Assembly (NCBI RefSeq): GCF_042477335.2
Contig: NC_091254.1
Location: 99,411,001 to 99,475,000 of the forward strand
Length of the DNA: 64,000 nucleotides
Reading direction: 5' to 3'
Source: Ovis canadensis
Lineage: Eukaryota > Chordata > Mammalia > Artiodactyla > Bovidae
Below the pieces are notes generated by a model. That model saw nothing but the letters and a program-made list of their open reading frames with translations, did not search any database and was not told where the DNA came from. Positions 33,622-44,765 of this stretch are shown piece after piece; the first letter of the stretch is position 1; each line of letters begins with the position of its first letter. Position numbers and translations under genes: made by a program.

Positions 33622-33654
<33 letters not shown>
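33622..33654. repeat. (CA)n microsatellite, about 16 units
   Basis: Uninterrupted CA dinucleotides shortly after the CA-rich minisatellite, likely derived from the same slippage-prone tract. Confidence 0.97.
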
Positions 33655-33658
<4 letters not shown>

Positions 33659-34699
33659 ATTCTGGGGTGGCTGGGAAAATCAAGCAGCTCTGCCCTGTGC
33701 TCAGGGCAGGAGTGAGTGAGCCCTTGTGGACACACAGGCGCAGTGCTGAGGGGCGGGCAGCCCTTCCCCTTCCCTTCTGGGCTCTCAGACCCCCGTCCTG
33801 AGCCAGCACCCCACGTCCGCCTTCGCTTTCCCCCAAGATGGTTCCCTGGGCTTCCTCTTAGTCATGCGGCTTCTGAGCGCTTCACACGTGGCCGGTTCAA
33901 GTGGAGAAGTGCTCAGCGCACGCTGCGCACGGAGCTTTAAGATGTAGCCTGGAAGCCAGCGTGCAGAATACCTCGCTATTCATTTTAAAATACTGACTTC
34001 ATGTTGAAATGTTTATATTTGTATACAGGGGTAAACTAAGTTCTTGAGATTAGTTTCACTTGCTTCTTTTCACCCATTAAAAACGTAGCTATTAATTCAG
34101 CTGCCGCTGGCGGCTTGCATCGTATTTATTTCTGCAGGGCGTCTCTGGCTTTCCTCGGCGTCCTTCAGGACATGGAAGAGGACAGGCAGAGATGGAGGAA
34201 GACGCTGGCCCCGCGGTTCAGGGGGAGGCCAGGCAAAGTCGCCCGCGCGGGAGCTGCCTCTGCAACAGGGCGCCTCCTCCAGCATGTCTCTCCCACAAGA
34301 ACGGGCGGCGGGGACGAGGTGGCATCGCACTTTGTGCTTTGTTGCCTGACTCATTTTCTTTCCGTTTTAATTGTAATCTCGTCTAATTATTGTGATCTCA
34401 GTCAGCAATCTTAAATGAACTCTCAAGTAACTTTGGGAGGGTTGTGCTAGGAGCACTGGGGATCAGATGTAAATTGTAGCAAGTTACCGGGTGATGTCTA
34501 CACAGGCAGAAGCAGACCCTTTCCTGGTATTTTCAGCCTTGGATCCAGCATTTTTGGCACTCTTCTGTTTACTTTTTACCCTGCCAGGTATCACCACCAC
34601 CACCCACCACCACTGCACTCCGAAGCGAAACTGACAGCGCAGAAAGCCTGAGCCAGGATTCCACCCAGTGAAGATGCTTTCTATTAAGCAGGAATAGAA
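33655..34699. other. Single-copy noncoding DNA
   Basis: 33960-34110 and 34340-34440 are AT-rich and complex (TTTTAATTGTAATCTCGTC-type words). No recognised transposon or gene. Confidence 0.4.
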
Positions 34700-35640
34700 G
34701 GTGGTTCCCCCCCCCAGGTTGTTTTTTTTTTTTTATGATTGCCCCATAGGTTTAAAAATCTGTGAAGTCATACCTTGATTAAGGAGAATACAAGAAATCA
34801 TTTGCAAGCTTTTTTAATTTTTAAATAAGATTTTTGAAAATAGTTTAACACCTTAGAGACAAAAGTTCTAGAAATAAATAAAATTTAAAAATTATATTTG
34901 CTCTTTTGATGATAGCGAGAGAAAAGAGAACCCCCTGAGAACATTGTTTATAGTAAATTCAATGTGACTGCATCTTGAAACATCTGCATGCCTATATATT
35001 TGCTAGACACACATTATGTTTTTTACATATTTATCTTGAGGGCTATATAAGTAATGAAAAAACAATTCAGCAAAAATGTCAGATGGCTCTACATTGCCAA
35101 TACCTGACTGTATCTCGGAGATAATTTTGGACAAAATTAAAAATATGTTTCTATCATAAAAGGAACCCTTCTGTTACTCATTATTTGTACATTTATTTAC
35201 AGGTCATTTTTGGCTAAATTAAATTTAATTAAGGGGAAAATAAAATAGTTAAGAATACCCCAAATGATCAAGGCTTTGTGGATAAGCGCATTAAAATGGT
35301 TTATTATCTGTATTAATTTCTCAGAAAATGCCATTCTTGTTATCCAAGGCTTGTGCATCATCAATAAGAAAATGATAGAAATTTAAATTATTTCATTGGA
35401 CTGCCTGTTTTTTTAAAAAAAGTTTCCAAGGAAATAACTGAAAATTTATCATGTATGGTGCTGAAGAGCCATCAACATCCCATTAGTAACTTAAGTAATC
35501 TCACTTGGGGTGTGTAGGATGGTGTATTTATTAATAGGCGAGGTTGCTTATCTTATTTCCGAGATGACTCACATCTGTTCTCGTTAAATTTACCAAGATA
35601 ACTGTAAGGAGCAAACCGCCAGATTTCAGAATTTAGCCAC
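34700..35640. promoter_or_regulatory. Candidate conserved AT-rich noncoding block
   Basis: Long repeat-free AT-rich sequence with TTAAATTTAATTAAGG, GATCAAGGCTTTGTGG (TCF- and SOX-like), a TTATTAATAGG word and ACATCTGTTC. A candidate enhancer region for SOX1; inference only. Confidence 0.35.
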
Positions 35641-36485
35641 GTCCTGTCAGCTCCCCTCTTCTGGTACTTTTTTGGAATCATCTCAGAGTAAGAGAACAGA
35701 AAATGGTAAGCAGGCAGAGACGCTCAGGCCGCGGCACCCAGGCTGAGCACGGGGAGTCTGTGCGGGCGAAGGTCCCAGGAGTCCGTCCCCCAGTTTGTTT
35801 AATCTTTGTGTCGCGTGGCTTCGTTTTCTTCATGTTAAAAAACTAGAGACAACACTCTCACCCACACTCCTATTTTCCCTTTTTTCCTCCCTAAAGACTA
35901 CAATGATTACACATTTTCAAATATTCACAGACAAGATATCCTGGATAAATGATCTAAGATTAACAAAATCAGGTCAGTGTTCATACAGGGCTAGCGCAAT
36001 ATGTCCCTTGTGTTGAAATGATCCGGTGTCAGCTAGTGATTGAAAAAGCACTATGGACCAAAAAAAAAAAATTATTTATTACAACATGTCTCAAAGCAGA
36101 TAAGCAAGCCACAGCGCCTGCTCGTAAATGAGGGCCCTTATCTAGATTTTAATATGGCCGTAAGCAAATTGCGAAGGTTTTTGCAAGTTAGGCAGCTTCT
36201 AGGGGAAAGCAGGCATTTCGAAAGTTTCTAGACTTCTAAGCCAGGCATGATGCTCTTCACACCTGTCTGTTGATGGTAGGGTCTGTTCTTTTCCTCAAGA
36301 TGCAGTCTGTAGAAAGGCCGAAATGGTAGCAGATTCGGGGCACGTTGTCTGGATGGCTTACCTCCCTCTAGGACGGAGAGGGTCCTGGATCCTGGAGGAT
36401 CCTCGTGGGAGCCCCTTCCTGCCTCTTCACTGCTTAGTTGCACACATTGTTTCTTTCTTCCTGACAGCTGCTGTTGATACTGGGT
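35641..36485. other. Single-copy noncoding DNA, partly AT-rich
   Basis: 35880-36230 is AT-rich and complex and may extend the candidate regulatory block. No recognised gene or transposon. Confidence 0.4.
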
Positions 36486-36530
36486 CCTGAGGCCAGGGTT
36501 AGGGTTAGGGTTAGGGGCCCTGAGGCCAGG
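36486..36530 (+). repeat. Interstitial telomeric repeat flanked by direct repeats
   Basis: (GGGTTA)3 followed by GGGG at 36496-36517 forms the vertebrate telomeric repeat in G-rich orientation. It lies between two exact copies of CCTGAGGCCAGG (36486-36497 and 36519-36530). The four G-runs match a telomeric G-quadruplex pattern. Confidence 0.92.
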
Positions 36531-36593
36531 ACCGAAAGGAGTTTCTTGGAATCTTCATACAGAAGCCACTTCTGCTGACATCAGTACGTGACG

Positions 36594-37170
36594 TTTGCTG
36601 TCCAGTCACTAAGTCGTGTCTGACTCTGCGTGACCCCGTCGGCTGTAGCACGCCAGGCTCCCCTGTCCTCCATTACCTTCTAGAGTTTGCTCAAATTCGT
36701 GTCCAGTGAGGCGGGGATGCTATCTAACCATCTTATCCTCTGCCACCCACTTCTGCCCTCAGTCTGTCCCAGCATCAGGGGCTTTTCCAGTGAGTCAGTC
36801 CTTCGCATCAGGTGGCCAAATTATTGGAGCTTCAGCTTCAGCTTCAGCTTCAGCATCAGTCCTTCCAATGAATATTCAGGGTTGCTTTCGTTTAGGATGG
36901 ACCGCTTTGACCTTCTTGCAGTCCAAGGGACTCTCAAGGGTCTTCTCCAACCCCACAGTTCACAAGCGTCAGTTCTTTGGCGCTCAGCCTTCTTTATGGC
37001 CCAGCTCTCATTTCTGTACATGACTACTGGAGAAACCATACCTTTGCCTATACAGACCTTTGTTGGCAAAGTGATGTCTCTGATTTTTAATATGCTGTCC
37101 TCCTCAGTCAGCCTTCGAGCCACTTTTGGGAAGTGGAAGTCGCATTTATCTGTCCTCATTCTTTTATCAA
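36594..37170 (-). mobile_element. BovB LINE 3' end, truncated
   Basis: Antisense BovB: GTCCAGTCACTAAGTCGTGTC at the left, CAGTCCAAGGGACTCTCAAG mid-way, and the CAGACCTTTGTTGGCAAAGTG and AATATGCTGTCC blocks at the right. The minus frame keeps fragments of the ORF2 C-terminus but is broken by stops and a hexamer expansion. Confidence 0.94.
36828..36857. repeat. AGCTTC hexamer expansion in BovB
   Basis: Five AGCTTC-type hexamers (the last AGCATC) lie inside the BovB 3' region where related copies usually have one or two, giving a Leu-Lys repeat in the minus frame. Confidence 0.85.
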
Positions 37171-38814
37171 AGGTCAGTGGCTTGTCCTTTCATTACCATT
37201 ATAATCTATTAACACAAAATTTATTTAATAACCTATTAACACAAAAGATACTCAATATGATTAAAAAATTTGATATATTAACAGATTGGCTGTTATTTTA
37301 AAAATTTCACAAATAGACACAGACTAGTCTAACAACTCGATGAAGCCATCCCATTTAAAACTGACTGTGTTTAGAACACCATTCTGAGTGTCCGTAACTG
37401 TGATGGTCTTTATCTTCAGGTTTAAATTGCACTCGTAATGCAAACACGCTGACTCGGGCATACAATAAACCATCATGAGATAAAACCAAGGAGAAAGTCC
37501 AGCAGCCTAAACCCCAAAATTCTCGACTGCGTCATAATAGGAAACTGAGAGCTTTGCCCAAGAGCAGCGAGGTCCATCAGATCTAGAAAAACAGCTACCA
37601 AAATGGGGACAGAGACGCAAAGTAAATCAGAGTCTGGTCCGGAATACAGACATTCTCAAAACTTAAGGTAGTTAATGTCACAGGAAAACAGGGACTCAAG
37701 ACCACCCAGGTCTGCTCTTGGGTCTGAGGTGGCTGTTAGGACCCCCACCCCAGCAGCGTGCACGGTCCAGAGGTGTCAGGAGGTTCCTGGGGCACTGTCT
37801 TCGGGGAGAAGCTGTGGGGAGGGCTGTGCCAAGCTCCCAGAGGAGGAGGGCTTGCTCAGGAGCTGAGTGCAAGGCACCATCCAGGGCAGGAGCGGGAGGA
37901 AGGGGGCGTGCAAGTGGCCTTGGGTAGAGCTTCCCTGACTTTGGTTGGAGGGAAGACTCCGCAGGTGAAGAGGGGTGAGGAAGCCAGTTCTGCTGAGCCC
38001 GGTGGCCTTGGAGGCAGGGAACAGAGACCAGAGTCTCTGATTCTCTGCACGAGGCGGACCCAGCGGCTGGCTCTGAGCAGGAGGAGACGCGAGGAGTGTG
38101 TGCGTCTGTGTGTGGCTGTGGGTGGTTAAGGTTGCAGACAGCTTTGCTTGCTCCCAAGTCCATGAGAATCAAATTGTCCTTGACAAGGATCTGAGACGAA
38201 GACAGCTATGAGGGGCAGGGAGGGAATGGACCAGGCAGTCGCGTGTCTGGGGGCGGCGCTGGAAGTGGACAGCAGTCAGGACTTAGAGGGGACGCCAGGA
38301 GGCAAGGTCCCTTGTGTGACTCCAGCCAGGCTCTCAGGGCACCAGGGGGCATCCGCCTGAGGTCAGCGGCCCACAGAGGATGCCTGGGAGGAGGGGGCAG
38401 CAAGGGGGTGGCTGAACAGGCGCGTCAGAGCCTGCACACCGAGGGCGAGCGGTCTGCACGTGGGCAAGGTCTCCTGGGCGAAGGTAGCTTCCCAGGAGCT
38501 TTCGGAGTAGAAAAACTGATAAAATATAAAATGTTTCTCCCATTATGATGAGCTTTTAATTACAAGTTGAAAATACAGATGCAAACACATTCTTGATGCT
38601 TAAATATTTGTAGATGTCGTTTCTTGTCAATTTTTCAAAGAATTAAAGAAACAAAGATGAAACTGCAGAGCTGGAATCTCAGTGCTTGCCTTGCTCTTGT
38701 CTGGAAAATCATTTCCACTTCAAAGATTGTTTAAGTGGCCCTTGAAATATCTGGGACTTAAAGGTTAGCACGCACTTTGAGAACATTATGTCACGTCCTT
38801 AGTTTGTACAGGCT
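37171..38814. other. Single-copy noncoding DNA
   Basis: AT-rich to 37660, GC-rich 37700-38510, then AT-rich again (38520-38800). No recognised repeat or gene. Confidence 0.4.
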
Positions 38815-39185
38815 TCCCTCGTATCTCAGTTGGTAAAGAATCCACCTGCCAGGTAGAAGGCCCTGGTTCGATCCCTGGGTCAGGAAGATCCCCTGGAGAC
38901 GGGACAGGCTTCCCACTCCAGTATTCTTGGGCTTCCCTTATGGCTCACCTGGTAAAGAATCGGGCTGCAATGCGGGAGATCTGGGTTCCATTCCTGGGTT
39001 GGGAAGATCCCCTGGAGACGGGACAGGCTTCCCACTCCAGTCTTCTGGCCTGGAGAATCCCATGGACTCTATAGTCCCTGGAGAATCCCATGGACTCTAT
39101 AGTCCCTGGAGAATCCCATGGACTCTATAGTCCCGGGGGTCGCAAAAAGTCGGACATGACCGAGCGACATTCACTTCACTTAGCT
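38815..39185 (+). mobile_element. Dimeric Bov-tA SINE
   Basis: Two tRNA-like heads (from about 38815 and 38932) with GTAAAGAATC and CTGGTTCGATCCCTGGGTC or TTCCATTCCTGGGTTGGG words, then one Bov-A tail ending in GTCGGACATGACCGAGCGAC. The tail contains a 28-bp triplication. Confidence 0.93.
39049..39132 (+). repeat. 28-bp unit repeated three times inside the SINE
   Basis: Three exact copies (39049-39076, 39077-39104, 39105-39132) of a 28-base unit starting CCTGGAGAATCC and ending CTCTATAGTC, the Bov-A region that is normally single in this SINE. Confidence 0.97.
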
Positions 39186-39739
39186 TGTGCAGAGATCGTG
39201 TGTCCATATGGGGTGATATTTTCTTCCCTTCAGATTTAACTGGTAGGAGGGCAGAGTGCGAAATAGGCTGGCTGGCCACACGCACGCACACCCCCAGGCG
39301 CACGCCCAGGCAGGGCTGCAGGAGGGCGGGCAGCCGAACCCCACCCCTCTGGGCCGGCACCCCAGCTTCTCCAGGGTCACCTCCTGCTCTCTCCAAAGTG
39401 CCCACACAGGGCCGTCTGGGTCCTGGTTGTGCCCACCTTCCTGATGAGCAAACTGTGAGTGGAGTGGGGTGGGTAGGGGTGGAGGCAGGCGGGCCCTGGA
39501 CCCACCGTTCCCCCCCTGCCTGCCCCACAGCCCTTTGGGGAAAAACTTGACAAGGAGAAAGAGATGCCTGTCATCCATGGATCCCGATTAGTGAGAAAGA
39601 ACCAAACAAAACAGTGATGAACTTCACATTTTGGGGGGATGAGAAGTCGTGTGAACGTCTCCCAAGTCAGCAGAGAGGATCTGAATATGCAGCCAGCCGT
39701 CCACGCCTATGGATTTAAAACCGGTAGATTCTCTGGCAT
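39186..39739. other. Single-copy noncoding DNA
   Basis: GC-rich around 39270-39540. No recognised gene or repeat. Confidence 0.4.
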
Positions 39740-39865
39740 CACCAACTCAATGGACATGAGTTCAAACAAACCCTAGGAGAGAGTGAAGGATAGGGAAGCC
39801 TGGCGTGCGGCAGTCCGTGGGGGCTGCAGAGTCGACACGACTGAGTAACTGAACAACAAACGCTA
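39740..39865 (+). mobile_element. Bov-A fragment
   Basis: AACTCAATGGACATGAGTTC, then GAAGCCTGGCGTGCGGCAGTC and GACACGACTGAGTAACTGAAC: the last part of a Bov-A/BovB 3' end in sense orientation. Confidence 0.9.
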
Positions 39866-40440
39866 TGGTCGTGGAAAGACGGGCCCTTGAGAGGAAGGGG
39901 CCGTGTGCAGGCTGGTCACCGGCTGCCCCTGCTTCCAGGACCAAGAGGCGGTCAGTTACACAGAGAGCCTCATAGGAGGGAGGGGAAAGGAAGGGAGACA
40001 GCAGGGAGTCGGGGCACCCCTGAAACAAGGGGCCCTTCTGAAACAGGGGCCCTGGCTGGTCCCACAGCCTCGAGAGCTGGGCTCTGAGAAGGCCCACTAG
40101 CCCAACAGCCTGGCTGGGGGTGAAGCGCATCCCGACCCCGGGACCCATAACAAGATCACAGCAAGGGCGGCCGGCTGAGACGCGCTCAGACTGGGGTGCG
40201 GCCCTAATCTGCTCTGCCTTGTGCTGCAAGAAGGACCCGGAGGGGAGAGGCTGGGCAGTCGGGACAAGGCTGGGAAGGACGCCCCTGTGAGCAGAGGTGG
40301 GGGAGAGCCGGCAACGGAGCCAGAGTCCGGGGAGGGGCAGAGGGCATGCCTGGAGCTCGAGAGGGGCCGGCCGCCCACTATGGCTTCCCGCTTCTGGCTG
40401 CAGAGCTCAGGGGGCCGCCTGCTGTGGGCCCGTGGGTGCC
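39866..40440. other. Single-copy GC-rich noncoding DNA
   Basis: No recognised gene. A short duplicated phrase (TGAAACAAGGGGCCC / TGAAACAGGGGCCC) occurs at about 40020-40050. Confidence 0.4.
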
Positions 40441-40865
40441 CCTCGGGGGAGCAGCCCCCACGTGTCAGTATGTGGGCGCTCCTTGGGGAACAGCCCCCCG
40501 TGTGGGTATGTGGGCGCTCCTTGGGGAACAGCCCCCCGTGTGGGTATGTGGGCGCTCCTTGGGGAACAGCCCCCCGTGTGGGTATGTGGGCGCTCCTTGG
40601 GGTACAGCCCTCCATGTGGGTGCTCCTTGGGGAACAGTCCCCCCATGTGGGCGCTCCTTGGGGAACAGCCCCCCGTGTGGGTATGTGGGTGCTCCTTGGG
40701 GGTACGGCCCCCCATGTGGGTATGTGGGTGCTCCTTGGGGAACAGTCCCCTGTGTGGGTATGTGGATGCTCCTTGGGGAACAGCCCCCATGTGGGTGCTC
40801 CTTGGGGAACAGCCCCCTGTGTGGGTATGTGGGTGCTCCTTGGGGTACAGCCCTCCATGTGAACA
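40441..40865. repeat. Minisatellite, 38-bp unit, 11 copies
   Basis: Eleven occurrences of the core GCTCCTTGGGG lie in units of 38 bases (TGTGGGTATGTGGGCGCTCC then TTGGGGAACAGCCCCCCG), with several shortened units lacking the GTATGTGGG part. Full units run in exact register from about 40501. No unit contains a stop trinucleotide on either strand, so all six frames stay open across the array. Confidence 0.96.
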
Positions 40866-43089
40866 AGTCCTGCATGGGGTCCGTCCCCTGGTCCCTCACT
40901 CATGTGAGCCCAGCAGGCAGGCCCCTCCAGGGCGCCATCCAGGCTGCCAGCCGCTCTGCAGCCAGAGAAGAGCCAGGGCGGTGGGCGCTGCGGCTGGCGG
41001 GTGCAGGACCTGGGCTTGCGACCCGGGGGCTGTTCCCTCCCTCAGGCCTGAGGGGACAAAGGAGGCCACGTCCCCAAGCCGGCCCGGGGAAGGAGGTGGT
41101 GCAGAGCAGCCCGCAGAGTGGACGCCCCTCCAGCCCTACAGCCCCCAGGAGCCGGGGCGGGTGGGGCTGTGCCTGGGGCCTCCGGGGCCCCCCTAGAGCC
41201 TCCCCAGAGCTTCAGCCACAGGCCATATCTGTCCACACGTCCCTGGGCCAAGGTTCCCGGGAGGACAGGCGGAACCAGGCCGAGTCACGGCTGTGTGGGG
41301 TGGGGAGGACACACTCCAGCCACCTCTGATCCGCGTGTGGGAAGGACAAGGAGGCTCTGTGCATAAAGACACCGCAGCCCAGGGGCCCAGCTCACACTTG
41401 GTGTGAGTTTCCAAGTCCCCCTCTCAGTCACGCTTCTCCAGCTTCCCGCCGAGCCGGCCGGCCCCAGCAGCCCCACCTGCCCTTGGATGTCTTCCTCCTG
41501 CTCCGGCCCAGGGCCTGCCTCTGTGCAGCTGCTCCTCCGGCCGCAGGAGAGGGCCGGGGCGGAGACAATTTCAGATCTGATTGCGCCGATGGGCTCAGCG
41601 GCCTGATTGCCAATCAGCCCAGAGGAGATGCGATTCAGAGCCGGCCCCACCTTGCAATCATCCTGACCTGCGGCAGAGCGCGGATGCCGCTCAGGTCCCG
41701 GGCCCGCGCTGCCCCTGGGGCGACACGGGGCTCAGAGTGCTTCACGCTCGGCCCGGGAGCCCCGCTGGGCTGGCGAGCCCCAATCAGGGCTGTCAGGCCA
41801 TCCAGGGCTGCCCTGTGGTCCCCAGATTGCTCTTGAGGCCAGACGACCTCGGGGTGCTTAATGGGCTCAGGAGCCGGGGGAGCCCCCCCCAGACCCCACG
41901 AGCTCAGGGACCTCAGCTGCAAGACCAGAGAGGCTGGGGAGGGGGCCCTGCTCCGGCCAGAGGACAGACTGGCCCCCATCACCCCTGCCCACTGCACTCT
42001 CGGGGTGAAGTCCCAAGGCCTGAGTCTGCATGTGAAGAGTAGCAGATGAGCAATGAAGCCCTGAGGCCTCCTACAGCGAGCACAACCCCGCCGGGGGTGG
42101 GGGCGGAGTAAATGCTCAGAGACACACTTTAGAACAGGCGGTTTGGGCCTGGAGACTCAGGGCTGTGGGGGGTCTTGGGCAGCAAGGTCAGCCCCTCAGC
42201 CGCTAAGAAGCGGCTCCTCACCCCCATCCCATCCTCCCGCCAGGGCGCTGGGTGCTGGGGCCCAGAGCCCGGGACCCTCTGCAGGGCTGTCTCTCCCCTC
42301 CAGCCCCCGGAGGGGCGTGGGGGCCTCAGCTAGAACCGGTAGCAGGGCGCTGCAGTCGCGGGTCGCTACTCCGTCCCCCGTCCCCTTTGGGCCTTGTGTC
42401 CCCAGCGCTGGGACAGGGAGCCGACGTGGACACGGCTGAGGGTCGCGGGGTTGGGGGACAGGCGAGGAGGCTGCCGCGGCCACGCGGGTGAGGGCCGCCC
42501 CCCTCGGCGCTCCCTGGGACAGGGCAGAGGCTCCGAGCCCCGGCCGGGGGCCCTCGCGGGGTCCGCTCCCCGATGTCCCGAAGGCTCTGCTTCCACTGAC
42601 TCAGCGCAGACCAGAGGGGAGTTAACGAACCTCCCTCTTTAAGGGCAGAGGCCGTTCTGGGGCTGGCTGGCGCGGCTTGTGAAAGCTGTATTACTTTTAC
42701 CCTCCCTGAAATATATTCTTTAGAAAAAAGACACTGTTTTAGGACTGGCTGAAGAGAGTAATGCACACACCTCTGTGAACAATCTAAGGCTCCCCCAGCC
42801 CCGCCTTGATGGCTGGATTCCCGGAGGAGCGCCGGTGGTGCGTGAGCACGGCTGCTCCAGACACTGATGAACGTGGGCGGGATGAGGAGCCCGCGGCGGA
42901 GCGGGCGGCAGGCGGGCTCCGCGCTGCAGACGGGCGGCCAGTGCGAGCTTCTAGAAGGGAAGGCGCTCCTGTGACCGCACGCAGAGCCCAAGGCTCCGGC
43001 CTCGCGGTTCACACGGACGCGCCAGCACCTCGTCTGTAGGTGGGAGATCTGAGTCTGAGAGCTGTCATCCCCGTTTCAAAGTCCTGAGC
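40866..43089. other. GC-rich single-copy noncoding DNA
   Basis: No transposon recognised. Open frames overlap on both strands and follow GC content. 42830-43030 is moderately CpG-rich. One block (41560-41690) is annotated separately. Confidence 0.4.
41560..41690. promoter_or_regulatory. Candidate conserved element with repeated GATT words
   Basis: Contains CAGATCTGATTGCGCC, CCTGATTGCCAATCAGCCC (an imperfect palindrome around GATTG/CAATC), GCGATTCAG and CTTGCAATCATCC within GC-rich flanks. Clustered ATTG/CAAT words suggest homeodomain/PBX or CCAAT-factor binding. Inference only. Confidence 0.3.
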
Positions 43090-43400
43090 TGGCGCTTTCC
43101 CGGTGGTCCAGTGGTCACGAAGCCACCTTGCGATGCAGGGGACGCGGGTTTGACCTCCAGCTCGGGAGGATCTCATGTGCCACGGGGCAGCCAAGCCCAC
43201 GTGCCACCACGACTGAGCTTGCCCACCTGGAGCACCAGAGCCACAGGTACTGAAGCGTGGACGGTGCAGCGGGGCAAGCCGCCACAGCAAGAAGCTGGAA
43301 CACCACGGTTCAGAAGCCCCTGCTCACGGCAGCTGGAGAAAGCCCGGGCCCAGCAGCGAAGACCCAGCACAGCCAATAAATAAATTTCAAAAGAGATTTA
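43090..43400 (+). mobile_element. CHR-type tRNA-derived SINE
   Basis: Head CTTTCCCGGTGGTCCAGTGG and a diverged B-box region, followed by the GGCAGCCAAGCCCACG and GAGCACCAGAGCCACAGG blocks and an A-rich end with AATAAATAAATTTC. Confidence 0.8.
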
Positions 43401-44544
43401 TTGAAAAAAAAAAAAGCAAAGCCAAGTCTGGAGCCCAAACCCCTGAGTGTGGGTGCAAAGAGCTTTCCTGGCCGTGGAGATGTGCTATTTTTGTTCGATG
43501 GGAGCTCACAGACGCAGCTCTGGACGGTCCAACCTCACCATCTTTGGGAAGTGGGTGGGCGAGCACGGTGTCCACAGAACGTGTGTGATGTCAGCGCAGC
43601 CAGGGATGAGGAGACCGTGCTGGCCTGTCGTGTTCCTGGGGGGAGAGCGGCATTTGCGTCTCCTCCTTCTCTGTTTGTTTGCAAACAGAGCTACCATTCT
43701 GTTCTTGGAGAAGTCGTGTTGAAGACAATTACTTAGGGATGTTCCAGAAATTCCCAAATACAGAGATTAATTATAGTCATTTTCAGATTTCATGGAAACA
43801 GTTGTTTAAGAGAAAACGGCCATAAAACTGTTTGTGATTGTGCTGAGTTTATCAAGGTTCGTGGAAATGCAGCGGAATTACTGTTGGGTTCGATTATTTG
43901 AATTAAGAAGCTCCAAACACTCGGCAGCTATTTTGGGAAGCAGCCGGAAGGTGTCAACAACTGCTTTTTCAGTGCAGATTTCAAGACGCAAGCCCTGTTC
44001 TAGTGGCGTGAGTGTGTGTGCGGAGAAATCAGGAGTCTTTATCCCCTTAAACATGTTTGATCACGGAAGGGAACATCACCTGGGAGGAGGGAGAGATAGA
44101 GAGAAAGCTGTTTGGAGACTGTGGGTCTCGTGAGTGACACTTCCGGACTCGGGTCTGCAAAATCCTGTCATTTCTGGGGATGGGGTGGGGCTTGGGCCAC
44201 TGGAGGCCCCGGGGAGCCCAGACAGGCGCCACCCTGATGCACCAGGCCCTCCCAGCAGAACGGAGTGTGCACCACGCTGAGACCGAGGGCACAGGCGGGA
44301 TTTTAAGACGCCGCAGAGGACGGAGTCCTTTCCTTCCCGAATCGCGTCTCCACCCACCCCAGCCATGGGGCAGCCCTCTGCCCGCTTCATGGGGCTCTGT
44401 GGGCCCACAGACGTCTGCCCCTCAGTGTCTCTAGTTTATCTGCTGCGCCGAATACGAGAGCGCATAGTGTAAAGAATAATTTACTTCTTTCAATCCAGTC
44501 AGGGACTTCAAAACAAGCATCTTTTTCAAGGCTTATGCCAGTAC
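43401..44544. other. Single-copy noncoding DNA
   Basis: 43690-43930 is AT-rich and complex. The rest is balanced to GC-rich. No recognised gene or repeat. Confidence 0.4.
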
Positions 44545-44765
44545 CCACTGTCTGTGTGTGTGTGAGTCGCTCAGTTGTGTCCAACTCTGTGCAACCCCAT
44601 GGACTGTAGCCCGCCAGGCTCCCCTGTCCAGTGAGTCCTCCAGGCAAGAGTGCTGGAGTGGGTGGCCATTCTCTTCTGCAGGGGATCCTCGCGACCCAGG
44701 AGTCAGACCCACGTCTCCTGCGCTGCAGGCATATCCTTCCCCATCTGAGCCGCCAGGGAAGCCCA
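44545..44765 (-). mobile_element. Bov-tA SINE
   Basis: Antisense: GTGAGTCGCTCAGTTGTGTCC, CCATGGACTGTAGCCCGCC, CCAGGCAAGAGTGCTGGAG, then the antisense head ATCTGAGCCGCCAGGGAAGCC. Near full length; the left end abuts a short TG run. Confidence 0.95.

Noticed and set aside
33036..33659. 207-codon His/Cys/Thr-rich repetitive protein
   Set aside because: Produced by the CA-rich minisatellite; several frames are open in parallel.
36496..36517. True telomere or chromosome end
   Set aside because: Only three to four repeats and ordinary sequence continues on both sides; it is an interstitial tract.
36687..37301. 204-codon + strand open frame
   Set aside because: It is the antisense of a BovB 3' end, a common artefact in ruminant genomes.
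40297..41329. About 300-codon repetitive proteins on both strands
   Set aside because: Produced by the stop-free 38-bp minisatellite; frame rotates between units and all six frames are equally open.
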